DNA of 64,000 nt. It comes from Tetmemena sp. SeJ-2015 (Eukaryota; Ciliophora; Spirotrichea; Sporadotrichida; Oxytrichidae). The first letter of the stretch is position 1. Every line of letters starts with the position of its first letter. Both the position numbers and the translations under genes were made by a program. This document shows, one piece after another, positions 34,236-45,246 of the stretch. A model generated the notes under the pieces. The model had not been told where the DNA came from, did no database searches, and saw only the letters and a list, made by a program, of their open reading frames with translations. Location of the stretch: positions 1 through 64,000 of the forward strand of contig JAJKFJ010021860.1 in the NCBI GenBank assembly GCA_027382625.1. The letters run 5' to 3'.

Positions 34236-36520
34236 TCATTTTTAATGATATAAAAATTTTAATTCCTTTAAAAAGATTTTTTATTGAAGTTTAGTGTCAT
34301 CCTACGATCTTTAAAATGTCAAGGGCCTCTGGCTATTAGTAAGCTCTTCAATTGCCATGCTTGTTGCCATTCTCTCTTGTGCACTCTATTTTAATTATTT
34401 GGTAGGTGTCTGATTTTAGCTCATATTTGTGCTCGTGTTATTATAAGTCCTAGACGCACCAGCTCCCCCAGCAGTGTGGGAACTTGAGAACATTAAGTTG
34501 CTAAACTAGCTAGGATTTAAAACCTATTGTCCATTCTAGTAATTCTGGAACATCAATTGTCCAGAGTTACTGCTTAAATCTCTGTTATTGCCCTAATTCA
34601 TGAGGATTGTATTGGCACTAGTAAAGAGGAAGTTATTGTTGCTGAGGCTTAAGTTTGGAGTTTCCAATCTTTAACCGTTGTTGCTATCAATGATGTTATC
34701 AGGAGAGTTCTCGTTGTTGCCATTGTTTATTATGAAAATGTTGTTGTTGGAGAAGTTGGAGTTGAAAATGTTAATGAAGTTATTCGCTGAAGTGTTCATC
34801 CTTGCTCCATCATTATCAATTCTCTCTTTCATTTTCTCTTCCTCGAACTCAAGTCTAATCTATTCTTAGCGAACAAAGGTGTTATCAAAAGTCTGATTAG
34901 AAATTTACAAATAAAAACTTAGATACAAAAAAGTAATGTTGAATTTTCTCAGCTGGAGTCATTTAAAAACCACTTATGCTATTCTATTCAGTAACCTTAC
35001 TCTTGTTATTATCTATTATAGATGTCCTGGAAATCTTTAAATTTTAATTTCCTTAAACTTCTTCAACTTTCCCTTGTAAAGGCAATTAAATAACACCTTC
35101 ATTTTGGATGCGAGTATTTTGAGCTATCTGTATTTTTGTCTCTCTAAACTATTTACTTTCCTCAACATTTTCGTCATCATCTTCTTCATAAATATTTTCC
35201 TCACTCTCCCCACCCTCAAATTCTTAGAACTCATTATGCTTTTAAATAGGAAGTACTTTCAGCGAAGTAGGACTAACAGCATTAACATTTTACTATTCAC
35301 TGATTCTGATTTCATTCTAATATTTTTGATTTTATTATCGAATAGAAGATTATCTTGAAGCTAAGGAGTTAGATTGATCTAAGAAACTTGAGTTACTATT
35401 TTCCTTATACGCTTAATTTGGGTATATCATCTAAGTAAAAGCTTAAATTATACTTATATTTTTAAGTTTGATAGTGGAAGTTATTTATGTCTCTCACCAA
35501 TTGGTGCTAATCAATAGAAGTTCTCGCCCTAATGGACTGAGTTTTGATATGCTAGCCCTTTTAAACACTTTGAGGATCTGCTCTGTTATTTTAAGTTCTA
35601 AGTTCCAACTTCTTAGTTGAAGTTAGATTGCCATTGGTGGGAATCGAAATTGTCTACATAGATTCTAGATCATCTGAAATTGCGAAACTAATGCATTAAA
35701 TATTATTTTAACTCATAGTTTGATTAATATCAGTGTAAGTATTTGAAATGGTGAATTTGCCTTCTTCTATCAAAGATGGATTATCCAAATCGTTGTTCAA
35801 TTAGAGTGAGGGCTGCTGCGCTGTTCTGAACTGGTTATGATTAACTGAAGTTTGCTTAATTTATGTATTAGTTGGTTAAACTAAGGAACCAAAGTTTGCA
35901 CTTGTCTTACTTTCCGCTCTTCTCTAATGCATTCTGGCTCTTCTACTTGATCTTGAGGACTCTTAATCTTTTTCAATCAATATTTTAAGATATAATATGA
36001 GAGTTTTTCAAAGTAAGAGGGATCATCATGTCGAAAGAGATCTTTGCCGCTGTTCATTTCTTAATGTTGGTCCTCCATCGACATAATCTACTGGATTGAT
36101 GGCATTTAATCCTTGCTCTTAACTTTAGTAATTACATTTTAAATCTAATAAGAAATTTTAAAAGGATGTGTAATAACACTTTTATTCCTGGTTCTGACTG
36201 GGTTTTATGAAGTTGTCTTCTAATTTATTTTGGTCTGGACTTTAAGTAGATCCTATACACTTGGATATTTCTTTCCTTCATTCAAATAAGTATCTTATAA
36301 TAAACCAAGATAAATTTTATTGGCTATTCAAGGTTACTGGGGTGAGCTGCTCTTCTTTCGTATTCTAATCTTTATTGGTCGTTTTATCTTGAAGAGTGGA
36401 GAATTTGAATTTTTTGAATTTGAGGGCGACAAGTTTATTTTGGAGTTTGACTATAGGAATGTAGAGCAAGGCAGGAGAAGACTTGCAATACATTATAGTA
36501 TGTTAATAAGTATGAGACAT
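34236..36520 (-). CDS. Q/N-rich protein, unrecognised
   Basis: Minus-strand open blocks with strong Asn/Gln/Ser bias. The proposed start (about 36515) leads into a basic segment (VALKFKKFKFSTLQD). Then come KYPSVQDLLKVQTKINQ, a Q/N-rich middle (SNTYTDINQTMSQNN), an Asn-run region (FINIFNSNFSNNN) and a Gln-rich C-terminus ending near TGA 34236-34238. Frame changes at about 36040 and 36280 imply IESs that I did not resolve. Prion-like composition; no enzymatic motif. It may be a low-complexity regulatory protein, but function is unknown. Confidence 0.55.
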
Positions 36521-36591
36521 CTTCAAACTGAAGTTCTTAGGATAGTAAATCATGTAGAAATCAATTGCTAATAGCTATTAATTGTATTTTA

Positions 36592-39500
36592 TCATAAATT
36601 TAGTGTTGATTAATAAAAGAAGGTAGTTATTAAAATTTTAGAATCACTCAGTTTCTTTAAAGAGTGTTCATCAACCAGCGATCTCGCACTGGATTCAGAC
36701 AAAAGATCCGAGATAGGCATATCCTTAGAGGACTTCCTACTTTTAAGAGCTCTTAGAGTCTTTATGAGATTAGTGCTTTGAATGCTGAACGAGTAGTAAC
36801 CAAAGCCTTCAGCCATTAAAAAGATAACCAGAATCGGAACTATTAAATTAATTATAAAATCAGTTTTAGCAACTACTATGAAGAAATATTTTTCTACTGC
36901 TACTTCAAAGAGGGAGGACTCTCTGACCCATCGATATGGCCTGGTTTCATTTTTAGAGTATTAAGAAATAACTGTGAAGGTACTTAGATGAGGAGTTAAG
37001 CATTTAATCGTGTTGCTATCCCTGTCAATTTAAGTTTCCACATAATACCTTTAAATATCTCCAATGGTCCAATTGCCTGTTATAAGATCTAGGAAGACAC
37101 ACTTTGAATCTTGAATTTGAGTTTTGTGCTCTGAATTGGATAGATACTAGAAACCTATCTCTATTCTATTGCTTAGATTCTGCACTTCAAGAGCGTAACC
37201 TACTTTGGAGTATAGATTTAAGTCTAGTGTTTAATTTGCCAAGAATAGAGTTCTTTCTTCTGTTTAATTATTCTAGCTGAGTAAGTAGGATACTCTCGGA
37301 TTCTTACTCTGCCCCACAAATAAGCTACCCTAAGTTTGTTTCTACTCAAACTTTCCTTGAATTAAAGAGTCGTATATTGATTGATCAATTGAGAAAGACA
37401 CTCCTTGAGATGTGCTCTCGTACTTAAAATCCGTAAACTGTTGCAAAGTTGAGAGTTAGAGGATACCACCTTTTGCCTGAAAACTTTGAGTTTGCGAATT
37501 GCTTCCAGACATTGCAATTTAAGCCTCTAATAATCTTTTTCTCATCAGCTGTTTGATTATCCCTGACCGAGTGCTGAGATCCTACATATCTACATCTATT
37601 TAACTTTGAACTTTTAGTTAGCTTAAAGTATTTTGAATAATGGTTGCTAGATTTGCATTATAGTCGGTTATAGCTAGCAAGTCATCTTATAAGAAAACGT
37701 TTAAGTTTTCGAGAATCTGGTCGGATTAATCTTTGGTAAAGTTGTAGGTATATATTTTCATAAGCTAGTATTGAAGTTGTAGTAAATTTTTATTAAGATC
37801 CTTGCAGTGCTGATCAATATAGCAGAATAGATTCTAGTTTAAATGTAAAGAAGATAAATTTTTTTAGTTCTGTTGAATAAAGACACGGATGCTTGAAATT
37901 TAGTTGAGCAAGTAATCAAAATCATTTTACTTTTAACTTAGTGAAGTAGGGTAATCAGTCTATAAATTAAATTCAAAGATAATTATTTATAATTTTCTTG
38001 TTCATGATTTGGAGGAGTTATAGAATAGTTCTCGCCTGGAGTACAGGATTAGATTATAGAGAATCTAGCAACTAAGTTTTATTGGTTGAGAGATAACTTG
38101 AATTAGTTTTATTGTTGATTGTAACTGTGAGACTAAAAATAATGAAAATGATATTTTTTATACGTATATTAGAGACCGGTGATTGAATTGGTAGATATTG
38201 ATCCATAGTTATTCCTAATCTCTATTATCATTCTAGTGTACTCAGGTAAGATTCCAAGATCCAGAGTGTAGTTTTTGGGCACTAGGGTCATAGGCTGCTA
38301 GTAAAAATAGCTTCCATCATTAATTTATTAAAAACCTCATCCATAAATGATTTCTACAAATTAAGGACTAAGATAACAGAGTAGAATAAATTTAGTTTGA
38401 AAGTTGATAATGAAGTTCCCCAATTCGCTCCCATTTTCACAGAAAAAGAAGTCTCAAAGAAATTTCCCAACTTTGGAGTAAAAGTGAAATCTCCTGATTG
38501 CAATATTTGAGAAACCTGATATTGACTTGTTGTAAGTTAATATGGGTATGAGAGATTAAGCAAGCTGTTTTGAAAAATGACAGTTAAATTCATGAAATAA
38601 GTCTTGCTCTAAATGAGACCTCCAGGTCTAACCAAAAGCTATGAGTTATCTATTCTACCATCAACTATTATACTTAAAGTATCAAGAGGAGAAATATTCC
38701 AGCGATAGATAACGCCTTAATTTTTCAGATACTGTAAATCACTATCTGAGCAAGATAGTGTAAGCACTAAAAGCTAGCTTACATCCACGTAAGAATATTA
38801 GTTACTCTCTATGGAACACTTTTAGGAGTATAGAGTGAGCTTTAATTCATAACTTAAAAGTAGAAGGTGTAAGTTTAATAGTAGACTGTGACTTGCACAC
38901 TGAAAGTCTTATTCAATAGAGTAGTGAAGTTTCTATCTGTGCTTTTTAGCGTCAGCTAATTACCTCTAAATGAGCTGCATAGAGTATTTAATCCAAGAGA
39001 ATTATCGCACTTCCAACTATAAGCTAGCTATGTAGAAGAGCTAGAGTCATTGGATGTTTAGTTGAGAGTTTGATCATAAGCATACACTACAAAAGATATT
39101 TACTGATCAGTTGCAAGGTTAATAAACGAGTTGGATCTTTGGTAAAATTAGTCAGGAGTAGAAGGAATTAGAGGAGAGTATTTTTTGAAGGTTATGGTTT
39201 CCAAGTAGGATTAAGAGTCCAAATAATCCTATCCGATTTGATAAGTAACTGTGTAACTGAAATAGAACTAGAGGTCTTTGTTTGGCATGATAGTGTAAGG
39301 TATCTATATCACATCTCATTTGGAATATAGAAAAAAATGTCAGATTAATTAATCAATCTCTTGTCATTCTTAAATAATTGCCAGTAATCACATTCATAGT
39401 CTGATCTTGGGAGGTTGTTGATGATGATTGAAATAAATATACAATAATTGAACAAGTGATATCTTGATAACCATTGAAGTGTATTCAATTCCTAAACATG

Positions 39501-40340
39501 ATTAATTTAAAGAAAGCTCCCTGATTAATGGATAGACGAAATATTAATCTAGATTCCTCGTAAGCTAAGTATCTACTAATCCTATTTGCAGGCACTGCCC
39601 ATTGGGAGAATTTGGCTTAACAAAGACAGTAGAATATGTCCAATCTGATGTCCTAACACCATCATAAATTTGAAGCCCGAACTTGTAGTTCTAGCCGGGT
39701 TAATTTATAGCCAAAGTATTCCTGTCATTCTAGCTCAAGGTTATTATTGATTTAGTAACTGAATTTTAGCAGATAGTTTGATTTAAAAGCTACTGTGGGC
39801 ATTTCCAATTATAGTTGAAATTTCTGTTCTTCACATTCTGAGTATCATAAGAGCTTGAGCCATTAATTAGCATTTAATCAGTCTATAAGATGGATTTGTA
39901 ATTTGTATCAAAGCTAGAAATCAGGACTGAGTTCTTATCACTAAGCTAGAGAAAGAGCTATTTACTATAGGAATAGAATTTAGAATTTGCACTTGAGGAA
40001 GAGTCAGTATAAAAGAGATAAACCCATATCCCATACTGAACTGAGGAATTAAACAACTAAGAAGTATTCTGAATTACCAAGCCTATCTGGGATGAGGTGG
40101 TATAACTATTCACTTTAGTATTTAAATCAGGGGCGAAATAATCTGTAAAAATTTGAGATTGAGGATCGTCGAAAAGAACATTGAGGAATGTGAAATTTTG
40201 AACACCACATAAGGTATTATAAAAAGGGAAGGTCAGGTTTATTACTTGGCTGGCAGAATTTGAGACATAAATAAGTGTATCCTCATTATCTAGCTTTATC
40301 ACTAAACCCCCATTAAATTATAAATATAAAATAATGATAT
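36592..40340 (-). CDS. Large REJ/GPS-type membrane protein
   Basis: Read on the minus strand, a long series of blocks carries features of polycystin-1/PKDREJ-like surface proteins. The upstream end (40340-39100) has repeated beta-strand units with W-K-C pairs (NYNWKCPQQLLNQTICQ, then YKFGLQIYDGVRTSDWTY), matching REJ-type repeats. The downstream end has KCLTPHLSTFTVI, a GPS-like motif (Cys followed by HLS-F-V). That is followed by a membrane helix (FIINLIVPILVIFLM) and a tail of about 80 residues ending at TGA 36592-36594. Only one membrane helix is seen, unlike the 11 of true polycystins. Many frame changes imply numerous IESs. Likely a cell-surface, possibly mating or adhesion, protein; role inferred. 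Confidence 0.55.
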
Positions 40341-40453
40341 TGGCATATAAAAAGGGTTGACATTTTTAGAAATGATTATTCTTGTTAAGGGGTTTATCTG
40401 GTTAGTTTGTTAAAAGTCAAGTAGGACTAGGGGGGTCAGTTATATACTACTCA

Positions 40454-40861
40454 TTGAGGCTTCTTCTTTACAGAATCCGATATCGGAATCAGCGGCAGGT
40501 CTTGGACACTTCCATAGAAAGTTCAGGATCACTCCAGGATCTTAAGGGTCATTTAGATAAATTATATACTCATTTATTCATATGTGTTCAGAATATCCAA
40601 AAGGATAGTTTCATTCCAACCAAAAACAAGGCTGTTATTGTTGGTAACTAATTTATAAACGAAGTCTGTAGGTATCCTTACCAGAACCGTGCTGGCTTGA
40701 ATTATTTATAAAGCACCCTCAAGCTCGAGGCTTGTGAGCGTATAGCTAATATTTAGCTTTATTTTCTCTCCGATCTTCAGAGCATTCCTCCCATCATTTT
40801 GCAAAATAGACCATGTTTAATTGCTTTAGAAGTTAAGAAGCATGGACATGTAAGGACTTGA
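40454..40861 (+). CDS. Small plus-strand coding block, unrecognised
   Basis: A forward frame from about 40464 (after a TTTACAG that resembles an intron end) to TGA 40859-40861 reads coherently (DLKGHLDKLYTHLF, YLQSTLKLEACERI). It has no ATG at its left end. The opposite strand is also open, so strand assignment is tentative. It interrupts the run of minus-strand surface-protein blocks. Confidence 0.35.
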
Positions 40862-41089
40862 CATGTTGACATTTAATAACGATTAGGTTACTAGAGTTTC
40901 GAGTTCTGTTTCTGTTATGAATGAAGGCTGAGTGCTTGTATTTTATTTAGAATCAGTGTCATTTTAATTTGAACTGTTCGGGTAAAGGGAATTTAGGATA
41001 AATAAATCTTAAGATATATTTATCTATTGTTTTTGATAATCTCTCTTTGAAGATCTCTGATGAAAGTCAAATTTGAAAGGTCTAAAGTG

Positions 41090-41500
41090 TAACTATATTT
41101 AAACTATATTATAATGGAAAGAATAATACCTTAGGCTCTAAATGTCATAAGTTGAGATATAGGTTCCTCTATCGCAAGTAAGTTTGTAAACTGGAAATAT
41201 TTTGGACTATGGTATGAGAGTGGTAATGTTTATCACATTATCAAAAGTAATCTGTGGACATGGCTAACTATAATTTAAAATATTAGTGACTGAATCTTTT
41301 CAATATAATCTAATCTTAAAATAGGACTAGTTAGGTTCACAAATTGAACATATAAAGTTTCTGAAGTTGTCAACCCAGCATTAAGTTTTACATTTCCTGT
41401 TACTGTAAACTCATAAATCACATTGATGTTATAAAATTTTAGATTAGCTATATTTCATATATATATATATATTTTTGAAGATGGCTATGTTCATTCGTTG
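41090..41500 (-). CDS. REJ-type surface-protein fragment
   Basis: Minus-strand block with extracellular beta-strand style sequence (YEFTVTGNVKLNAG, LNYSQPCPQITFDNV, KLTCDRGTYISTYD). Similar units occur at 43.2-44.8 kb. Interpreted as part of a second REJ-like gene lying upstream of the 36.6-40.3 kb gene. The frame is broken, so IESs are present. Confidence 0.4.
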
Positions 41501-42601
41501 TTAATAGTCTGAGGAGCTAATTACAAATCTGCCAAATATGTCTATGTAGCAAAGATCGCTATAAGCAGCAGTGCTTTTGAACAGGCTTTGAAGGCATTAG
41601 ATATTGAACTGTACATCAAAAAATTTAAATTAAAACATCCTCTAAGGTGAAAGGATGAAAAGGACTAACATTGAAGGAAAAGTGTTCCCAAATTATCAAA
41701 GGAAAATTTTATTAAACATAAGGCTATATCTATCACAATTGAAAATTTTAACTTAGAATTAATTGAGTTAACATCTACAATAAATCAGCTCGAAAAAAGC
41801 AAGTTTTGAAAGTTAAAGAAAGTTGAATGTTAAGGTGAGTCCAGAGGGGATTGGCTAGAGTCATTAAAATTGTTATTATGAAAAAATAAAAAGCTATAAT
41901 GAAAGAATTCTATTCCCATTACCCCAAATGTTAAAAGGCCTTCCAAGGCTTAGTTCAATTGCTCCCGGGGAAACCCGAGGGGAAAGACTCCAAGTAATTT
42001 AAGATAGTTCAAATTTTAATGCAAATTAATTGTGGATTGATCGGTTGTAGATGTTCAGAAAAAGGCATTAATATTAAATAATGACTGAACTTATGAATTA
42101 GTTAAATTATAATTGGGCATTAAGTATTGTTGATAATATTAACTGAGAAATTTGTGTTGGCCTAGTTATAAAAGTAAACTGTTTGCTCTGCAGGGTCATA
42201 CCTATATTTTAAAGTTTAGAAAATATTTTAACTTACTGATTAAAGGAAAAAGAAGGACAAGAGCTGTCAAAAATTATTTGCTGTTGTCTGAGACTGTCGG
42301 AAGAATACATCAAATTACTTATGGAACTGTTTACTGAGTATTGATAATCTTAAAAATAAAAAACTCTTAAAATTCTCTACGATTTGTCAAACATAGAATT
42401 TAATTTATATCTTTTGGGAGTTTGAATAAGCTGATGTTAAAACTGGTTAAATATAAATTTATTAGGATATTTCCCTTCCTCTAAAACAAAGATGACTGTC
42501 TATTAAGCATGGAGGAATCAGCTCCATTCAAAGCAACTAGTTGAAACGTCTAGAGATAATCCTCTGGGTCTTTGTTATAGAAAACTGCATTTGAGTTTAG
42601 A

Positions 42602-43106
42602 ATATTATTAAATTAGAAAGTTAAAATTAGACGCAGAACGGCACTAGGAGGTCGCCCTTTCCTGAAGGTTTCTGGTTTGGAAAATCCTTGGCTGGTGGTG
42701 AGTCTTAAAAGAGGAAAGGGGATAATGGCGAAGCCCGGGAAAGGTGGTTGAGCTGCTCACTGGAGAGATAAAAAGGTAAAGTGGTTCCCATCACCTTAAT
42801 CTGTTGCGGGGGGGACAGATCTAGGGAAAAACTCAGTATGAGCTGGACAGCGAAGCCAGACGCTAGGAGCACGACTTGCCCCCGGCCCAAGCTCCGGATT
42901 TTTTTCCTTTTTTTAGGTTTTTTTGGAGGGTAGGGGCCCGGGGGGCTTCTGCTCAGAGTGTGAGGTGGCAGGGGTCCCACGTGTTTAATACCCCTATTCG
43001 GCGGTAGGTTTGTGTGCGTCGGATAAGTGCGTCACAGCAATATCATTGACGTCACGGCCTATCTTATTTATGCCGGGGGCCCTTAATTCCCTTAATTATT
43101 ATTATG
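42602..43106 (+). repeat. Dispersed GC-rich repeat, copy 1
   Basis: About 500 bp, much richer in GC than its surroundings and related to 52424-52936 in direct orientation. Shared blocks include TTTCTGGTTTGG, GTGGTTGAGCTGCTCACTGG, GACAGCGAAGCCAGACGCTA, a T-rich tract, and a conserved right end GTCACGGCCTATCTTATTTA followed by TGCCGGGGGCC and CCCTTAATTATTATTAT. The ATT-repeat right tail resembles the tail of a non-LTR retroposon (LINE/SINE). Many indels and lengthened G runs mark this as the more degraded copy. It splits the second REJ-like gene region. Confidence 0.7.
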
Positions 43107-43169
43107 AGTTTAGCATCAGCTGGTTTTTGTCGAAGTCCTTATAGTAAATAAAGTCCATGCTAAATTAAA

Positions 43170-44790
43170 ACAGAACTATATACAAATGTTTAAATATTCT
43201 TCTCAAATTCGAGTAGAAGGCACAATAGTAGCTAGAGGTTAGAAAAGCTCCATACTAGCAAAATGTAAGATTTAGGGAACTAGAGTCTGGGAAATATCTT
43301 ATAGGAGTGTCATAGTTAACGCTGCTAGTTATAGTTAGATCCCACAGCTTACTCTTATTTAGTTAGAGAAAATCTTGAAGCGAAGCGTATTAGCTGTCCC
43401 CATCATAGAGTTATAGATCTAAAAATCACTTATTTCATTTATCAAAACGATAGTAGTGCATAAGTTAAGTATAAGAGGATATATTCTTAAGCAGAATGTT
43501 TCTCTGTTGACTGATTTCTGAGGAAGTTTAATAACTAAACCAGAACCTTAGCAAAGTTAAAAATTAATTTATTGCATTAGCTCCTTCAAGGTGCCTAGGA
43601 ATCTTCTCTACCCTGAACTATCTCCTCCTATAAAAGTTTTACTGGTTACTATATTAGGCTAACTGATTGCCCCACTTGATGTCTTTTAAGATTATTACCG
43701 GTTTGCATTAAAAATACAAGCAAGCTACCAATAAAAACGAATAAAGCATAGCTGTATAAAATGGAACGAGCTTGATTGATGCTTTACTTGCACTACCATG
43801 TCAGGTGATACCACTAGTTTTAAATCAGAGTTGAGTTAAAAACAATGAATCCATTTCCCTAATCAAAAGATCCAATTCCTATATTGTCCGCAGTTAAAAA
43901 AGAAAGAGAAACGAGGATAGTTAAAGTTGAAGAGATGTTGAAGTAAATTTCTGCTCTGAATCTATCCTCCAAGTTGTACTGTTGAAGAGCTGCCATTATA
44001 ACGCTGCTTTAAGTGTTTTTGTTCCTCTGGTATTGAAACCAAAAAGACAAAGTCATCTCTTGGGATAAACTCCTAATCATCCCTTAGTAGATTTTATTAG
44101 AGTTGCCTGCAGAGTTATCTCAAATTATAAAGTGCTCACATTTTAATTAAAATAATCTGAACTTGAGAAAGTCTTGAGCATTTTGGGCTCAAAGCAAGAG
44201 CCGTAATCTTCTCCGATCGTGGTATCATTGAAAGTATTGACCTACTATCCCTCTCTTCCGCATAGGTTATTGTCTGAGACAAAAGCGACTTTTTCAAATG
44301 TTAGCTTATAAATTTGAGTTTGAGTTTGGATTGCAGCAGGAGTTGAAAATGTAGAAGAGTTCCAGAGATAGGTTCCCGAGTAGAGTCCGGTAGAAGAAGA
44401 GTAAGAGTAAGTTTGAAATGCCAAGTCTGAGAGGACGAAATCAAATACCAGACAGTTTTAGAGAATAGTGGTGTTATATGTGGCTGGTACTTAAGGGTTG
44501 TATTAAAGGGATGAAAAAGTATTCGTGACTCCTGCTATGAAGGAATCCCTTACAAAACTTATACAATAGTGTTTTTATTTATTCATTTACTTTTTAAATA
44601 ACTAGAGACATCATTTATCTTTGTAACCTACTTGAGTAACCTTAATCTCCCAATGAGAGCTGTAATTTCGTCCTGCAAATTTATGTTCTGCTAGTTTGAA
44701 ATAGTTGCATTTAAAGTTAACCTTGAAACCCTCTCTCCGTTACGAAAAACATCTGCAGTTCAATATCATATAAGTTAATTTCAATAAGAA
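43170..44790 (-). CDS. REJ-type surface-protein fragment, paralogous to the 40.3 kb region
   Basis: Minus-strand blocks repeat motifs of the 36.6-40.3 kb gene. GSGLVIKLPQ here matches GGLVIKLDN there. There is also a REJ-like stretch near 44640-44760 (GERVSRLTLNATISN, then QDEITALIGRLRLL). Frames are interrupted repeatedly, so IESs are assumed. Either a tandem paralogue or the N-terminal part of the same long gene. Confidence 0.45.
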
Positions 44791-45246
44791 AATGAATAAT
44801 TACTAAAGCAGATAAATTTATTTATCTAACATATTTTATGGGAAAAATAGAGATTCTGAAAAAAGCTTGAAAGATTAATCAGAATAGGCGAATAGGGTGC
44901 TTGAAAGTGTGAGTCCTAAAAAGGTGCTTAATTATAAAAGTGCAGTGATAATTAAATAATCGAACTGGCTTAAAACAAGTTAAATCTTTTAATCTATATA
45001 GAATGCAAAGTAGCTTTCTTATTTTTATAGCGCCTAAACTCATAGCCACCAACAAACCTAAGTATTATTTATTTTAGATAAACCAGCTATAGCTTTGGTA
45101 GCCTTAAGAATAAGAGAACAGCACCAGATTTAATAAAGATTAAAATATAATTAAATTTTGCTGATATATAGCTTTTCTTTGTAGGATATTTAGTAGAATT
45201 AAATATCTTATATAATAAAAATAATTTTATTTCTATATAAATTATC
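44791..45246. other. AT-rich spacer
   Basis: AT-rich DNA upstream of the first acyl-CoA oxidase; no supported gene. The missing N-terminal MDS of that oxidase was not found here. Confidence 0.35.

Noticed and set aside
36320..36571. Plus-strand 83-codon ORF
   Set aside because: No ATG; the minus strand gives a coherent N-terminal segment for the Q/N-rich gene.
41455..41475. TA-dinucleotide run as a functional repeat
   Set aside because: A short simple-sequence tract in AT-rich DNA; nothing suggests a role.
42705..42980. ORFs within the GC-rich repeat (also 52512-52885)
   Set aside because: They are not conserved between the two repeat copies, which differ by many frame-changing indels, so coding is doubtful.
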